A stretch of DNA of 32,274 nt from Reticulitermes lucifugus (lineage: Eukaryota > Arthropoda > Insecta > Blattodea > Rhinotermitidae). A program made the position numbers and the translations under genes. The stretch is from positions 35,472 to 67,745 of the forward strand of contig JAKCWW010001692.1 in assembly GCA_026260175.1 (NCBI GenBank), written 5' to 3'. Below the pieces are notes generated by a model that worked only from the letters and a program-made list of their open reading frames with translations, ran no database searches and was not told the DNA's origin. Shown one piece after another: positions 1 through 10,224 of the stretch (positions are counted from its first letter, which is position 1; the number at the start of each line of letters is the position of its first letter).

Positions 1-7
1 GTTTTGC

Positions 8-39
8 CTGAGGATGGGGACGGAGCTAGTCCCCGAAAC
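8..39 (+). ncRNA. Hammerhead-like motif, copy 1 (best stem II)
   Basis: The CTGAGGA box (8-14) is followed by an extra T (15), a perfect 6-bp stem GGGGAC/GTCCCC (16-21 with 29-34) with a 7-nt loop, then GAAAC (35-39). After GAA the sequence ACGT is self-complementary and is followed by T, as expected for a dimeric stem III and a cleavage-site H base. Outside, C7-G43, G6-T44 and T5-A45 can form a 3-bp stem I. Known: hammerhead ribozymes have the core CUGANGA - stem II - GAAA. Inferred: this is a hammerhead-derived or hammerhead-mimicking element. The unpaired T15 is not in the canonical core. Confidence 0.5.
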
Positions 40-2036
40 GTTGTATTCAAACGAATGGACGCGGCTGTGCGCCCGAGAAGACTATATTATATCGGTGTTC
101 TTTTGAAGAAAGTAAAAAATCGTCGCAAAAGTCCCCATTAGAAAAAGGAGCCTGCTTATACCTATGTTATTTAAGACACATTATCCTTTGAAGTTAAGAC
201 ATTGTAAAGTCATGTGGACAGATCATCATGAAAAGTACGTGGAGACTAGGAAAAATGCGAAAGTTGCCTCCTTTAGTGTCCTATACAAACATTACCTGGA
301 GACACTGAGAAGCACGACGCAACTTTCGGTCAGGGTAACAGATGGTGAGGCCATTATTTGAAACTACCTCCTCCCTATTAAAATTCGTCAATATTACTAT
401 AACACCAGTTACTAATACGATATTTTAAATTGGTATATTCCGTTACGTTAAGGACTTATTTACACTGCATGCAATTCATACGTACCAGTGCACATCGTAT
501 GAACTTATAAATGAGACAGTTACACAATATCTGTGCTTGGTTTGTACGTTGTAATAATTTGTTCCATTAGGACAGGAGAGTCAGAGGAATACATTATATG
601 GTGAAAATGGCTTCATTTCGTGTAGAAGTTCTGCGTAAACAGTTTGTGTAACAGGTGTATTAGATGTCCTTTAGTAAAGTGAGTTGCCAATGAAGGTACA
701 GCTGTTCAGAGCCATGTACCAAATTTATAGCATGCGAAGTATTTCAAGTTCCACACCCAGTGTAGCTTATTTCTATGAACAACGATATTGATTTTACGGA
801 AGCGTTTCCAGTAAAGAATGTGTGACGTCATGAACGACGCCTTCGCCTGTATAAATCTGTCGGTTGTACTGATTATTCCGAAAGTAAAATTCCACCCCCT
901 CCCCCATTTGTTGCTTAACATTACAACTCTTTGCATGCAGTTACGATTGACTGGACTAAGACTCAGATCGTGTAACAGGAAATACTAACTGGGGATATTT
1001 CTGATTTTTTCTCAGTCGTTCCAAAGACCCTGAATTTATACACCCATACAGTCTGGCTGAGTAAAGGAATAACTAAACTTCAGTCCATGTGGTAACATAT
1101 ACTGACCGGGAACTGATCGTGTTCTCTCTCTGTGCCTTCAGGTAAATGATAGTATAGTACCTGAAAATGCCCCACGACTTTTACCTTCCACATACTAACT
1201 TGTCATTTCACTGTTCCTGTTAATGCTCCAAAAGCTGTGCCGCTCGCACAGTGCCGATGTATGTACACTGTGCTAATAAATAAATTAATTGGTTTCACAC
1301 ACAGTGCTTGTGTTAGAAAGGGTTTTCTTTGTATTCACTATGCATGGGGCGATATTTTTCTATCACTGACAGCTTACGATGAACGATTTTAAAGTTTCGC
1401 ATGTGTAGATGTTTAAATCGTTGTAAATATGTGCGTTTCGGTAAGTTCAGACTTCCCCCCCCCCCAGAGAATCTCGTTGTGAAAAGCCTTTGTTTCTGAC
1501 GTATTGAAAGAGACCTTATCGTAAGAAATGTCTGACGCATAATCTGGGCAGCAGTGTACTGTGCACTGCAGTTCGGTCGAATGACCACCACCGCTGTAAC
1601 CTTTAGCCTTTTGGATTCCTTCTTGCTTCGGTAATATCAGCCCTCTGGGTGGCCTTTTAAGCGGAATATTTAGAGGAAAGAAGTCTGCAGCTCACTTGTT
1701 GCAATTCGCCACAGTACGACTTAAAAACACACTTAAGGCAACCGCACGTAAAATGTTGTGTAATGCTGCTAATCATTGCGGCAAATACATTTACCACATA
1801 CTTAATTTAAATAATATGTACAAGTTCAGGACACAGCTCGCAGAACACACACTACCTCAGTTACAAACATAATCGGTTAGTGTTCCCTAGAGAATAGAAT
1901 GGTGTTTTTTCTGAAAATTATAACGGGACTAGAAAATACTCTCTGTGAGAGAAACGTGGAGGTGTTTAATGTTAAAGCAGGCGGTGCATAATACGTACTT
2001 TAAAGCATTCAGGCGTTGTTATGTTTGCATCCAGTG
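40..2036. other. Non-coding stretch, no gene recognised
   Basis: AT-rich sequence with only short chance frames (up to 92 codons) that lack recognisable domains. It contains an 11-base C run at 1455-1465 and the hairpin at 1246-1273 listed separately. I see no tRNA, no intact transposon and no exon-like pattern. Confidence 0.6.
1246..1273. repeat. 8-bp perfect hairpin followed by AATAAATAAA
   Basis: GCACAGTG (1246-1253) and CACTGTGC (1266-1273) are exact reverse complements with a 12-nt spacer. They are followed at once by an AATAAA-type sequence. It could be part of a transcript 3' end or of an unrecognised repeat end. No gene upstream supports a polyadenylation role. Confidence 0.4.
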
Positions 2037-2527
2037 GCTGTCTTTTTAGGCGCGTTAGAAAAATTGCGAAAAGCGATTGTTAGCTTCCTTCTGTCTGTCT
2101 GTTTGTCTGTCAGTTCGCATAAAGCAACTCAGCTCCTTCTGGATGGATTTTCATGAAATTTTATATTTGATGATTCTTCTAAAATCTGACGAGAATCTTC
2201 ACGTTTGATTACAATCGAACAAGAATAATAATACTTTTGATGAAGACGTATGTATATTTATGATCATATCTGGGTGAATTCTTCTTAAAATGAGAAATGT
2301 TTGAGACAAAAGTTGTAGAGAAAATTAAACACGCATTTTATATTCAATCATTTTTTTTTCGAAAATCGTGCCCTTTATGAGATAATGCGTTTTTTATGCT
2401 GGGTAACAAGACTACAGACACATACTCAACACACTCATAATATGCAATACTTATTGCTTTTCCACGGCAACATTGGTTACGCAAACACGCCATAATGTCA
2501 CGTTTACACGAACATTGCCCGTGTTGT
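2037..2527 (+). repeat. Interspersed repeat, copy A (pairs with 10548 copy)
   Basis: The stretch shares a long ordered series of matching blocks with 10548-11090: TTTTTAGGCGCGTT, ATTGCGAAAAGCGA, a GTCTG-rich microsatellite, AAAAGTTGTAGAGAAAAT, GAAAATCGTGCC, GAGATAATG, and a stretch around GCTACAGACA/ACTACAGACA. Copy A lacks about 60 bases present in copy B (around 10902-10960) and is cut at its right end by the fold-back insertion. The class is unknown: no terminal repeats or coding domain were recognised. The orientation given is relative to copy B. Confidence 0.75.
2511..2527. repeat. Left copy of candidate 17-bp target duplication
   Basis: AACATTGCCCGTGTTGT here recurs at 2704-2720 with a single mismatch, on either side of the fold-back insertion. 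It may be an insertion-generated direct repeat. The first six bases of the right copy also belong to the inverted-repeat arm, so the boundaries are uncertain. Confidence 0.45.
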
Positions 2528-2709
2528 ATGTAATTGAAGACTTCCGCCGTGGTCGTAATGTTGCTTAAAAGTTTTTGGGTTGTAGCCCGGCGTCAATTTT
2601 TGGTATATACCAAAGACCCTGAAGATGGGACAAACAAGTGTTCCCGAAACGTTGGTTATACACCAAAAATTGAGGCCGGGCTACAACCCAAAACCTTTTA
2701 AGCAACATT
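2528..2709. mobile_element. Fold-back insertion with 57-bp arms
   Basis: Arms 2557-2613 and 2652-2709 are near-perfect reverse complements, sharing TTGCTTAAAAG, TTTTGGGTTGTAGCCCGG and CAATTTTTGGT. They enclose a 38-nt loop that consists almost entirely of a hammerhead-like motif. The insertion interrupts the interspersed repeat that starts at 2037 and is bracketed by a near-identical 17-bp direct repeat. There is no coding capacity. The element is probably non-autonomous and its mobilising partner is not visible here. Confidence 0.7.
2619..2657 (+). ncRNA. Hammerhead-like motif, copy 2 (full junction)
   Basis: CTGAAGA (2619-2625), extra T, stem II GGGA/TCCC, then GAAAC (2646-2650). The sequence after GAA is ACGT (2649-2652), then T2653. 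Bases GACC (2615-2618) can pair with GGTT (2654-2657), giving a 4-bp stem I directly flanking the core. All three helices of a dimeric hammerhead are therefore drawable. The long fold-back arms offer a competing pairing. Confidence 0.5.
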
Positions 2710-2720
2710 GCCCGTCTTGT

Positions 2721-4236
2721 TAAATAATCTAGTTACGTTGCGCTTATTCTCATCGAATAAGTTAAAGTGCAAGTATATTTTCTTAAATATTACCTTCCAC
2801 CGTAACCAGTGTGATGCTGCCAAGTTCATTGAGCGTGTACTGATATGAAGTAAATTGTTTGGATTAAACTTCGCAACTTATTACTTCATTAGTCGAATGA
2901 AAATCTTTGTCGCAGTGAAGTATTTGCTCTACACTTAGAAATCGAAATAAATAAATTCGTTACGTCCATAGTAGTAAGTTGAATGAAGAAGAGCATCTCT
3001 TCATGAACTACAAACAGTCACATCTATGCTTGCCCACCCATTTTCCATTGAGAATAAATGTGTCCCTTTTACCGCTGTCGGCCATAGGCACCATTGTTTA
3101 GTTGTATTTATCACTTGATTACGAACGTTTTACCGTTAAATTAATTTGCTTTATCACTATAAAAGTCTCACGTTGGAATCTCATTAGTTAAGAATTTTCA
3201 AGAGGCCATAACGACTGTATGAAAAGATGGTGTTTAAATTGTTCAGCTGTGACATTTGAATCATCAGCCATTAAAAATCAAGGACGATGGGATGTATGAC
3301 ATCTAAAAGGAGACTTTATGTTGACTATGTGACTTAAGATTGGAGTAGACTTAAATATTTCATGTCTTGTTTTGTATATTTGTATATAGGTTGGAGTGTG
3401 ATCTGTCAGTCGAGTTTCTGGGTTATGTCTTGGAATGTTACTAAGCGTCGCTTTCTTTAAATGCATGCCATTTGAGCTTCTAACATTGGTGCTTAATGTA
3501 ATACAGTATTTAAGTACTTAACCGGAACCTGGAAACACAGTACCTTACCCCTAAACCTGATGTACATTTAGAAGATACTTCTTTCTGTTTTGAGTTTTCC
3601 TCATTTACATTCTAAATCATGGATCATATATTAAAATAATCCACAATGGATTTCTCTTCGTACTTTTCTCTGACACCAATTTAAATATTTGTGTAATAGG
3701 CGTATATATCTTTTTCACGTACCTCAGCAAATGTGGTATAAAACATCCAAAGCTTTACTGGCTGGCCGTACCCGATACCACTAAAGTTTGTGTGTATGTA
3801 TATATAGATGCATACACGATGAACATTATGCATTATACATTCAGTACATGCCTTCCGTGTTATGTCGAATGTACAAGTAGACCTGTGCACTTCTGGCATA
3901 TGCCCAGTTCTTTAGAGATTTATGAGAAGATGTCAATGTTTACGGCCATGTTTCCTAGATACACGTACGTGTTAAGGTAGCACAAACCCATGCCCGCCAA
4001 CTGACATCGGTCCGCAATAAACTCTCGTCGTTTTGCTATACGTCGACAGGAAAAACATCATCTTCTAACAGTCGTAAATTTTAAAACCTGGACAAAAATA
4101 ATAAGGAATATTTTAATTAAAACTACACTGCTGAAGGCCAAGTGTGTGTATGCATTCAAATAATCTGGATTCTTTCCGCCCTAATACAACTTTATGTGCC
4201 TGTATTCACATCATACTATACATTTGAAATGTTACG
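2721..4236. other. Non-coding stretch, nothing recognised
   Basis: The first part (to about 2800) may be the continuation of the interspersed repeat past the fold-back insertion, since it shares loose similarity with the sequence after 11060. The rest is AT-rich with only short overlapping chance frames around 3278-3980. No domain or RNA gene was recognised. Confidence 0.5.
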
Positions 4237-4260
4237 TTTTCGGCTTAGTGCCATATTCAG
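4237..4260 (-). ncRNA. Hammerhead-like motif, copy 3 (minus strand)
   Basis: On the reverse strand: CTGAATA, extra T, stem GGC/GCC with a 5-nt ACTAA loop, then GAAAA. ACGT follows but is offset by one extra A. G8 of the hammerhead numbering is replaced by T. It is a compact, partly decayed member of the same family. Confidence 0.4.
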
Positions 4261-5503
4261 ATGTAGCATACATAAACACCAACTTGCGGGGATTTCTTAA
4301 CTAGATGACAAGCTAGTGTCTTCTCCAGATGGACTCTGCTCAAGGAACTTAATTAGTTACAATGAGCAGAAGATAATAAGAAAACACTTTTTATTATGTC
4401 CTGATAATCTTACCAGTTATTAGGCCTAAACACGGAGCTAGCTAAATAGAGACGAGTTCGTAGGAACTAAGAGTAACTTTACGTTTCCTAACCACCAAAG
4501 TAGAGGTTATTCTTATTTCTAGCCTGAGAAAGGGACAGTGTTTATATTTTTAACACGGGACAGTGGACACAGCCCATAAAATAACAGATTAAAACCCCTC
4601 TGTGTCTTTTACGGGGAAGAATGGAAATTTTAATATCTCAGGGCCTTCGTATGTTACACCGTCTATTCTTATTCTAGATCAGTGTGCTTCTGAATATATT
4701 ACAGGTCCAGAGTTTCGCTGGTTTTATTTGTCCTTGGTTAACGTTTTATAAATTTTTTTATTTACAAGAAAGTATTATAAAGAGCGACAAATATTTTTTA
4801 CGAAGCATGATAAGCCAGTAAAACATGTAATGCGAGGAAGTTCGTGGCTCATCATCTAGCTTGCTTTCCTCAGATGGAGTTACCACTTAGCACTCTGTGT
4901 GTCCATCGTGCTACGTTCTTAGGGACAGCCTGCCTCAGGAGGTGATTATGCAATGACAGTTGAAAAGACAGGAGACCACCCTTGGTTTTGACCTTCCGTT
5001 CTTTAAGGTGTCAGATTTCAGTCTATCAATGCAGAAAACAACGAAATTAAGAACAAGTGGACTAATTTTTCGAAATTAGAAAAGACGGCTAAACGGCGAT
5101 AATTATTCTAGTGCGAGAACTTTTTTTATGCCGCAATGTAGATGGCAATGTCATTCACTGCCACCCTCACTTATTCTCTGTAGTCAGCCAATTGTAATGC
5201 AGTTGTGCCTAATAAAACTGTTTGTTCGGTCGAGAAGTGGAATGCGTAATGTTCTTAATTGACCAATCAGCAATCATTATTCTTAAACAATCTGGTATGC
5301 TTCGTCAACCCACGACAACGCTACAACCTGACGTGCTGAGGTAGAAACACTTGCAGCTTGACTCGTTACCCGTACGGACACAAATCTCCGTCGCTCCCCA
5401 CCCAATTACGGACTTCAGTATTTCCTCAAATAAATTCAGTCAAGTGACCGTAAAAAAGCCGTTTATAAACGGAACGAAATCCAAACATTAATTGTAAATA
5501 TAC

Positions 5504-5504
<1 letters not shown>
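4261..5504. other. Non-coding stretch, nothing recognised
   Basis: AT-rich sequence without an open frame long enough to reach the usual reporting limits. No repeat or RNA gene was recognised by eye. Confidence 0.5.

Positions 5505-5539
<35 letters not shown>
5505..5539. repeat. (TA)n microsatellite
   Basis: About 17 uninterrupted TA units, preceded by TATACG. A similar tract with the same ACGTATA junction is at 15882-15914. Confidence 0.95.
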
Positions 5540-5542
<3 letters not shown>

Positions 5543-5822
5543 ATCTTTCGCCAGCCTGTCTTATGACGTGAATTCTGTGTACGGAGTTGTGTAATGTCGA
5601 GCAAACTAAACAAGTAACTAAATAAACAGTTGATTGTTCATGGTCCTACGCCGCACATATGCTACATTTGCTGCCTGACTGCTGAATGCATTCATAACTG
5701 CACCCTTGAGAAGATCTCACCCCGTTGACTTTAGCCAGGACATAACAAAGCTTACAGGATCACATACTTTTTTCTTTACCCAAATGGCAATGGTGCTCGA
5801 AGCCAAAACATAGGTGAGCGGA

Positions 5823-5878
5823 AGTCAGGTGTTGTAGCCGCGAGAACGAGACCTGTCGACGGTCCGCGGTTCGCTCCC
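5823..5878 (+). repeat. Possible tRNA-derived SINE head fragment
   Basis: GGTCCGCGGTTCGCTCCC near 5859-5876 resembles an RNA polymerase III B box with its flanking stem. The preceding TGTTGTAGCC is a weak A-box candidate. There is no cloverleaf good enough for a functional tRNA and no clear tail. It may be a truncated SINE or a chance match. Confidence 0.3.
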
Positions 5879-6259
5879 ACGACGATAGATCTTTATTGAT
5901 ACTGCTTCATATAGAATTTCCGCCAAGTGTACTTAAGAGAGTTCCCTTTTCACGAAAATCTGACTTGTAACTTACTACGCATTGCTTTATATTAAAATAA
6001 GAAGTAGTCCTACTCCTTTTAAAATGCTGAACCGACGTTTGCTTACAGGAACTGAGGTAAATAGGGGAAACTGCGCCAGGAGAGTTGAGCTGCAGCCGAA
6101 ATTCTAACCGTGTACCTGCCGATTGCTAGTTGCGCGCGATGTTGTCTCTCGTTGAAAGAAAATAGAAACTGTTGCAGACCCTTAAGGAAAACGGTGTTTC
6201 AGATGACGGAATGAACAAGAGGCGTACTTTTGTTTCTGGTCTTTCTGTTCTAGACCGAG

Positions 6260-6650
6260 ACACTAACATGCCATTTTACTGTTCTTGTTTGCTTTTCTGA
6301 CAAACGAATGGGTGCCTGGACCGTCTGGTTCAGTGTCGGTCTTCCTTGGCGTTTGTATCTGCGTAATTCCTGCGCACCTGAAGTGGCAGTTTATTATGCT
6401 TGTTCAGCGTCTCCTTTTCCTGGTCTATTATGTCAGTAGTGTAATGTCTGCTCATGTGAAATGGCAGCTTCTTTCACTGGTTCAGTGTGTGATTTTTTTG
6501 GCCTGTTTTATCAGTTTTGTAAGGCTTGCGCATGTGAAATGACAGTTTATTGTGCAATTTCAGTGTCTGCCTCTCCAGGCTTATTCGGTCAGATGTGTAA
6601 TTACCCCCCACGTGCAATGGGAGGCTTTTGTGCTGGTTCTTCATTATTGC
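6260..6650 (+). repeat. Degenerate 78-bp tandem repeat, 4-5 units
   Basis: The anchor GTAA recurs at 6363, 6441, 6519 and 6597, exactly 78 bases apart. The TTCAG anchor recurs at 6403, 6481 and 6559 with the same period, and at 6329 with a 4-base contraction. Each unit carries a version of CATGTGAAATGGCAG. Because 78 is divisible by three, a frame (6285-6542) stays open across units and reads repeated AHVKWQ- and LVQ-like blocks. This openness follows from the repeat and does not by itself indicate a protein. Outer units are more diverged. Confidence 0.85.
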
Positions 6651-6659
6651 GTGCATTGC

Positions 6660-7164
6660 TAACTTTTTTTTTTTGCATATTTGTATCGACTAAACATTTC
6701 CTGTGTGTTAGAGACAGCGCCAATAAAGTACCCTGTTGTATCCCAACATACGCTAACGACATTCAGAGCTTAAAAAACGCAGGGGAAGACATGACCTCTT
6801 TTGCGTGCAAATGAATGAGGTATATTTATATTCTGTCTCTGACAAAGGATTCCTTATTTGTGGTCGCCCTTTTCTGGTGCCGCTTCAAAGTGATCCTGAA
6901 GGCTGTGTACAACACGGTAAATGACGATGAAAGTATACCCTGTTTCACGGTAATAGAATGAGAAAATGGGGGCAACGAATGGTGTTTTCGGCTTCCTAAT
7001 ATCCTCCGCTACCAGAGACAGTTCAAAACAGGAAACAGACGTTTATCATCCTAGATTAAAAAGACCTAAAATCATGTCCCTTCACTCTTTCTTTGTGCCT
7101 GCATTAAGTTTTTATTATTTTAAGCACCGGTATTAAATGCATTTATACTTGAATAAAGCGTAGT
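6660..7164. other. Non-coding stretch, nothing recognised
   Basis: Unique-looking sequence between the tandem repeat and the SINE. No gene-like features were seen. Confidence 0.5.
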
Positions 7165-7176
7165 AATTCATAATAA
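7165..7176. repeat. SINE target-site duplication, left
   Basis: AATTCATAATAA is repeated exactly at 7433-7444, immediately after the SINE's short A run. Confidence 0.9.
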
Positions 7177-7432
7177 GTGCCGATCTCAGTGGCCGCGCGG
7201 TCTAAGGCGTGGGTCTGGTGCTGTTTGCTTGCTGGGATTGCGGGTTCGAATCCCGCCGAGGGCATTGATGTCTGTCTCTTGTGAGTGTTGTGTGTTGTCA
7301 GGTAGAAGTCTCTGCGTCGGGCTGATCACTCGCCCAGAGGAGTCCTACCGAGTGTGGTATGTCTGAGCGTGATCATGAAACCTCGATAATGAGGAGGCCC
7401 TGGCCCACTAGGGCTGTTGCGCCATTGGAAAA
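7177..7432 (+). mobile_element. tRNA-derived SINE, complete
   Basis: The head is tRNA-like. TGGCCGCGCGGTCTAAGG fits a polymerase III A box, and GGTTCGAATCCCGCC fits a B box with the T-stem, as in Leu/Ser-type tRNAs. A non-tRNA body of about 170 bp follows and ends in a palindromic region GGCCCACTAGGGC, a TTGCGCCATTGG tail and a short A run. It is flanked by a perfect 12-bp direct repeat, the hallmark of LINE-mediated retroposition. The intact duplication suggests the insertion is comparatively young for this window. SINEs code for no protein and depend on a LINE partner for movement. Confidence 0.9.
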
Positions 7433-7444
7433 AATTCATAATAA
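7433..7444. repeat. SINE target-site duplication, right
   Basis: Exact repeat of 7165-7176 following the SINE A-run. Confidence 0.9.
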
Positions 7445-7556
7445 TCAATGGATATAGGAACACAAACTTTCTCCTGAGCCTTCCTTAAATCGATAATCCA
7501 CAGGCTCATTTGGAACGTTATGCGGATGCTGTTTTACTATATATGTCATTCACTCG

Positions 7557-8156
7557 TTACGTATTCTGCCTTGCGAACAGTCCATAACCTCATCTGAAGC
7601 GAGTTCTCCACAGAGTGCGATCTAGTGCTTCCTCTTTCAAGTACCAGTATCTTCTCTTTTCCTTAAGGACATCCAGTCGCGGATTACGTCTTCTTCCTCT
7701 TCTTCCCGACCCTCCTATCTTTCCTTCAATAACGTGTTTTAGAAGATAGTACCTACGCAAGATGTGACCAATCCAGTTAGCATTCCTTCCTTTTATTGTA
7801 TGTAGGATATTCTTTCACTCCTCGACTCCATGTAATACTTCTTCATTTTTTACAAGATCCGTCCAACTGATCTTCACCACTCTTCTCCAGCACCACATTT
7901 CAAAACTGTGAAGCTATTTCTGATATATTTTCAGAAGTGTCCAAGTTTCAGCACTATACAAAGCTACGCTTCAAATGTAGCATTTTACAATTTCCCCCTC
8001 AAATTTAATTCCATTTGGTGGTTAAAGGAGTCTTCTTTTTATGTTCTTCGTACCCTTTTTCTTCTTCATGCCGCTTTAGCAATGGAAATACAGGATTTAA
8101 TTTCACGTGTACACGTTGCATCATTTGTTATAAGGCTACAGAGAGAGCTGAAATAG
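7557..8156 (-). pseudogene. LINE reverse-transcriptase C-terminal tail (family 1)
   Basis: Reading the reverse strand gives, with frame slips, the blocks LITNDATCTREIKSCIS, IVKCYI-stop-SVALYSAETWTLL, FEMWCWRRVVKISWTD, NEEVLHGV, NANWIGHILRRYYLLKHV, DVLKEKRRYWYLKEEALD and TLWRTRF, ending at a stop (7557-7559). These are typical of the tail after the reverse-transcriptase domain of animal non-LTR retrotransposons, including the conserved ALYG-ETWT and WIGHILRR segments. TGA replaces an expected Trp codon after KCYI. More in-frame stops follow LLKIYQK, HGVEE and RTRFR, so it is dead. The catalytic domain is absent, consistent with 5' truncation. Clade assignment is not possible by eye. A DNA-similar fragment lies on the other strand at 29410. 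Confidence 0.85.
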
Positions 8157-9477
8157 CACACATTCTTCAGTTGTTTTTTATTTATCATAATCTGTACTGG
8201 GGATGTTTGTCTTGGTTTCATTAAAAGAGCTGTAAGATCTGTGGTGACTATGGATATGACTGTGAAGTATTGTGGTTTGTAGGATGCAATGTGATACTGC
8301 CTGATAGAAATTTACTTACTTTATACAGTAACGTTTCCGAAGATCGAGACAGCTCCTTCCTCCAAAGTCAGTAAATTTATAGCAGACTACGTAGCGCCAT
8401 ACAGCAGAAGGCAATAGTTTTTATCGTCCTAACCCGGTTTAAATCATACTTATGTAACTTCAGAAACAACAAAGCCTACAAAAGTTACCTAATATTTCAG
8501 ACATCAGATAAACATTTAATTAAACAGAAAATAGTTTAACTTGAGAAAAAATTTAAAGATTTAAAAAAAATTTAAAAATTTAAAGATGGAAGAAGGACAT
8601 TTAATGCCTTTAAATGGGTTTATCATTACAGTGAAAAAAGCACAGGTTAGTTTCCAGTAATCTGAGGTCTTATAACTTTACCAAACCTAAGTAATAAATT
8701 ACACTGGTAATTGTTTATAAATTAATAAAATTCAGTACCTGGTACTGTCTTTGAAGATTTAAACCCCAGCTTTCATTACAGTCGAGAGAATTATGGATTC
8801 AATAATTATTAATTGTTATTCAGCGCATAAACGTTTTTATCTATTTTTTCCTTTCAATAACTGAGGTAAAAAAACATTATTTTATTCATTACACTCTAAG
8901 GTTGCAGAGTTGGTGCCGGACTGAGTGACAAACGATTGAAGAACAGCAGTAAGAAAAATATATGAACTTAATAGATGAAAGATCATGAACAAATAAATAG
9001 CATAAACAGAAAGTTCATTACTTACGAGGATTAGGTTATATTTGTCATTTCTGATAGAATAGAGACTATTATAATAAAAGACGATCAGTTTAAACCTGCC
9101 GAAGGAAGTGACAAAGAAGTGAAAGCAGGAAATGCAGTAAACTGTAGTATATGTGGTGTAACGTAGAGGAAATTGAGTGATATTAACATGAATATTAGGA
9201 AGCATAATGTTGTGATAAACATAGGGATTTCTCTAAGAATAATCCTCTACACACCGACGAACTGTTGTCGCCACCATATTACAACTTTGTTTAATATAAT
9301 GACCGGAAATTGTAATTTAATTGTTCCTATTACAGCCGTGTCGCTTTGTGTGGCGGTGAATAATTTTTATTCCTGCTTAGTATTCTGGAATCCCGGGTTT
9401 GAATTTAGGCTTGGAGTCCTGCTTTGATATCTTACGAAACCATCTCCTTTTCTTGTACTTATACATCGTCGTCTTAG
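8157..9477. other. Non-coding stretch, AT-rich
   Basis: Includes a low-complexity A/T region around 8545-8590 with repeated ATTTAAA-type words, and the short palindrome CAGTACC/GGTACTG near 8733. Frames at 8882-9427 lack recognisable domains. Confidence 0.5.
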
Positions 9478-9488
9478 GATTAAAATAT

Positions 9489-9520
9489 GTTTCGGAAGTC
9501 GACTCTGCTTCCGTCTTCAC
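9489..9520 (-). ncRNA. Hammerhead-like motif, copy 4 (minus strand)
   Basis: On the reverse strand: GTGAAGA (first C replaced by G), extra C, stem GGAAG/CTTCC (5 bp) with a 9-nt loop, then GAAAC. The following ACATAT is a near-palindrome. It is in the left arm of the fold-back element. Confidence 0.4.
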
Positions 9521-9635
9521 GTGCAGGAAACTAACCTAACTTGTGGACCCCTTACAACGAATTACTGTCAGTCACAGTCGCCCGGTGACTGAGCATTTCT
9601 CGTTTTAATGAAACCATCAGGTTCGTTTCCTGCAC

Positions 9636-9667
9636 CTGAAGGAGGAAACAGAGCCGGCTTCCGAAAC
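9636..9667 (+). ncRNA. Hammerhead-like motif, copy 5
   Basis: CTGAAGG (G in place of the final A), extra A, stem GGAA/TTCC, 11-nt loop, then GAAAC. The downstream palindrome is lost (ACCTTATG). It is the right-arm partner of copy 4, with a different stem II sequence that still pairs. Confidence 0.4.
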
Positions 9668-9681
9668 CTTATGTTTTAAGT

Positions 9682-10224
9682 CAACGATAGACAAAGTAAA
9701 AGAAAGGAGAGTGTTTCGGAATATAATACGCATTGTTAAAGCCCTATGGAATTCTCTTGGTCTGAAAATTTCATGGCGTTTAAGTCCATCACACCCACAG
9801 CCACCATATTGTCAATACGCTGCGTAACATATGCGGTACAAAATGCTTCACTTAATAATTGAATATTCATATGTGGTTTGCATACATGAAAGCTTGTGTG
9901 GGCTGGTAAATGGAAGTTCTTTATTTATTAATATTCTGTAAAATTATTGTAATGATGGTATTTGCTACTTTTCTTATTCGAAAACTATAGGGGCCCAGGC
10001 CTATGTATAAAGAGAATTATATATAAATCCCGGTACCTGGACTTAAAAGTATTTGCACGGGGATAAATTAGTAGAGTATTTAATAGCCATGATTTATTGT
10101 GTAATAAAGACTTGAAATACGTGAGATATAAATATTATAGTCTACTGCTGCTGAGTAGGGACTGGATTCGCAACACACATAACGGTATCGTATTTCACTA
10201 TGTAGGAGACATTCATAGTACAGT
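9682..10224. other. Non-coding stretch, nothing recognised
   Basis: AT-rich sequence between the fold-back and the second SINE. No gene or RNA was recognised. Confidence 0.5.

Larger units (their letters stand above)
9478..9681. mobile_element. Fold-back element with two hammerhead-like motifs
   Basis: Arms 9478-9536 and 9620-9681 are imperfect reverse complements of about 58 bases, sharing GTTTCGGAAG, CTCTG, and GTGCAGGAAAC followed by AACC/GAACC. The central 83 bases contain a perfect 8-bp hairpin TCAGTCAC/GTGACTGA (9568-9575 with 9585-9592). Each arm carries one hammerhead-like motif, pointing outward in opposite directions. No coding capacity and no clear target duplication were seen. 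Confidence 0.7.

Noticed and set aside
7188..7262. Genuine tRNA gene
   Set aside because: A and B boxes are good, but the acceptor stem is not supported, a long SINE body follows directly, and a target duplication brackets the whole unit.
7908..8224. Two plus-strand frames (82 and 69 codons)
   Set aside because: They are antisense shadows of the family 1 LINE relic or its flank.
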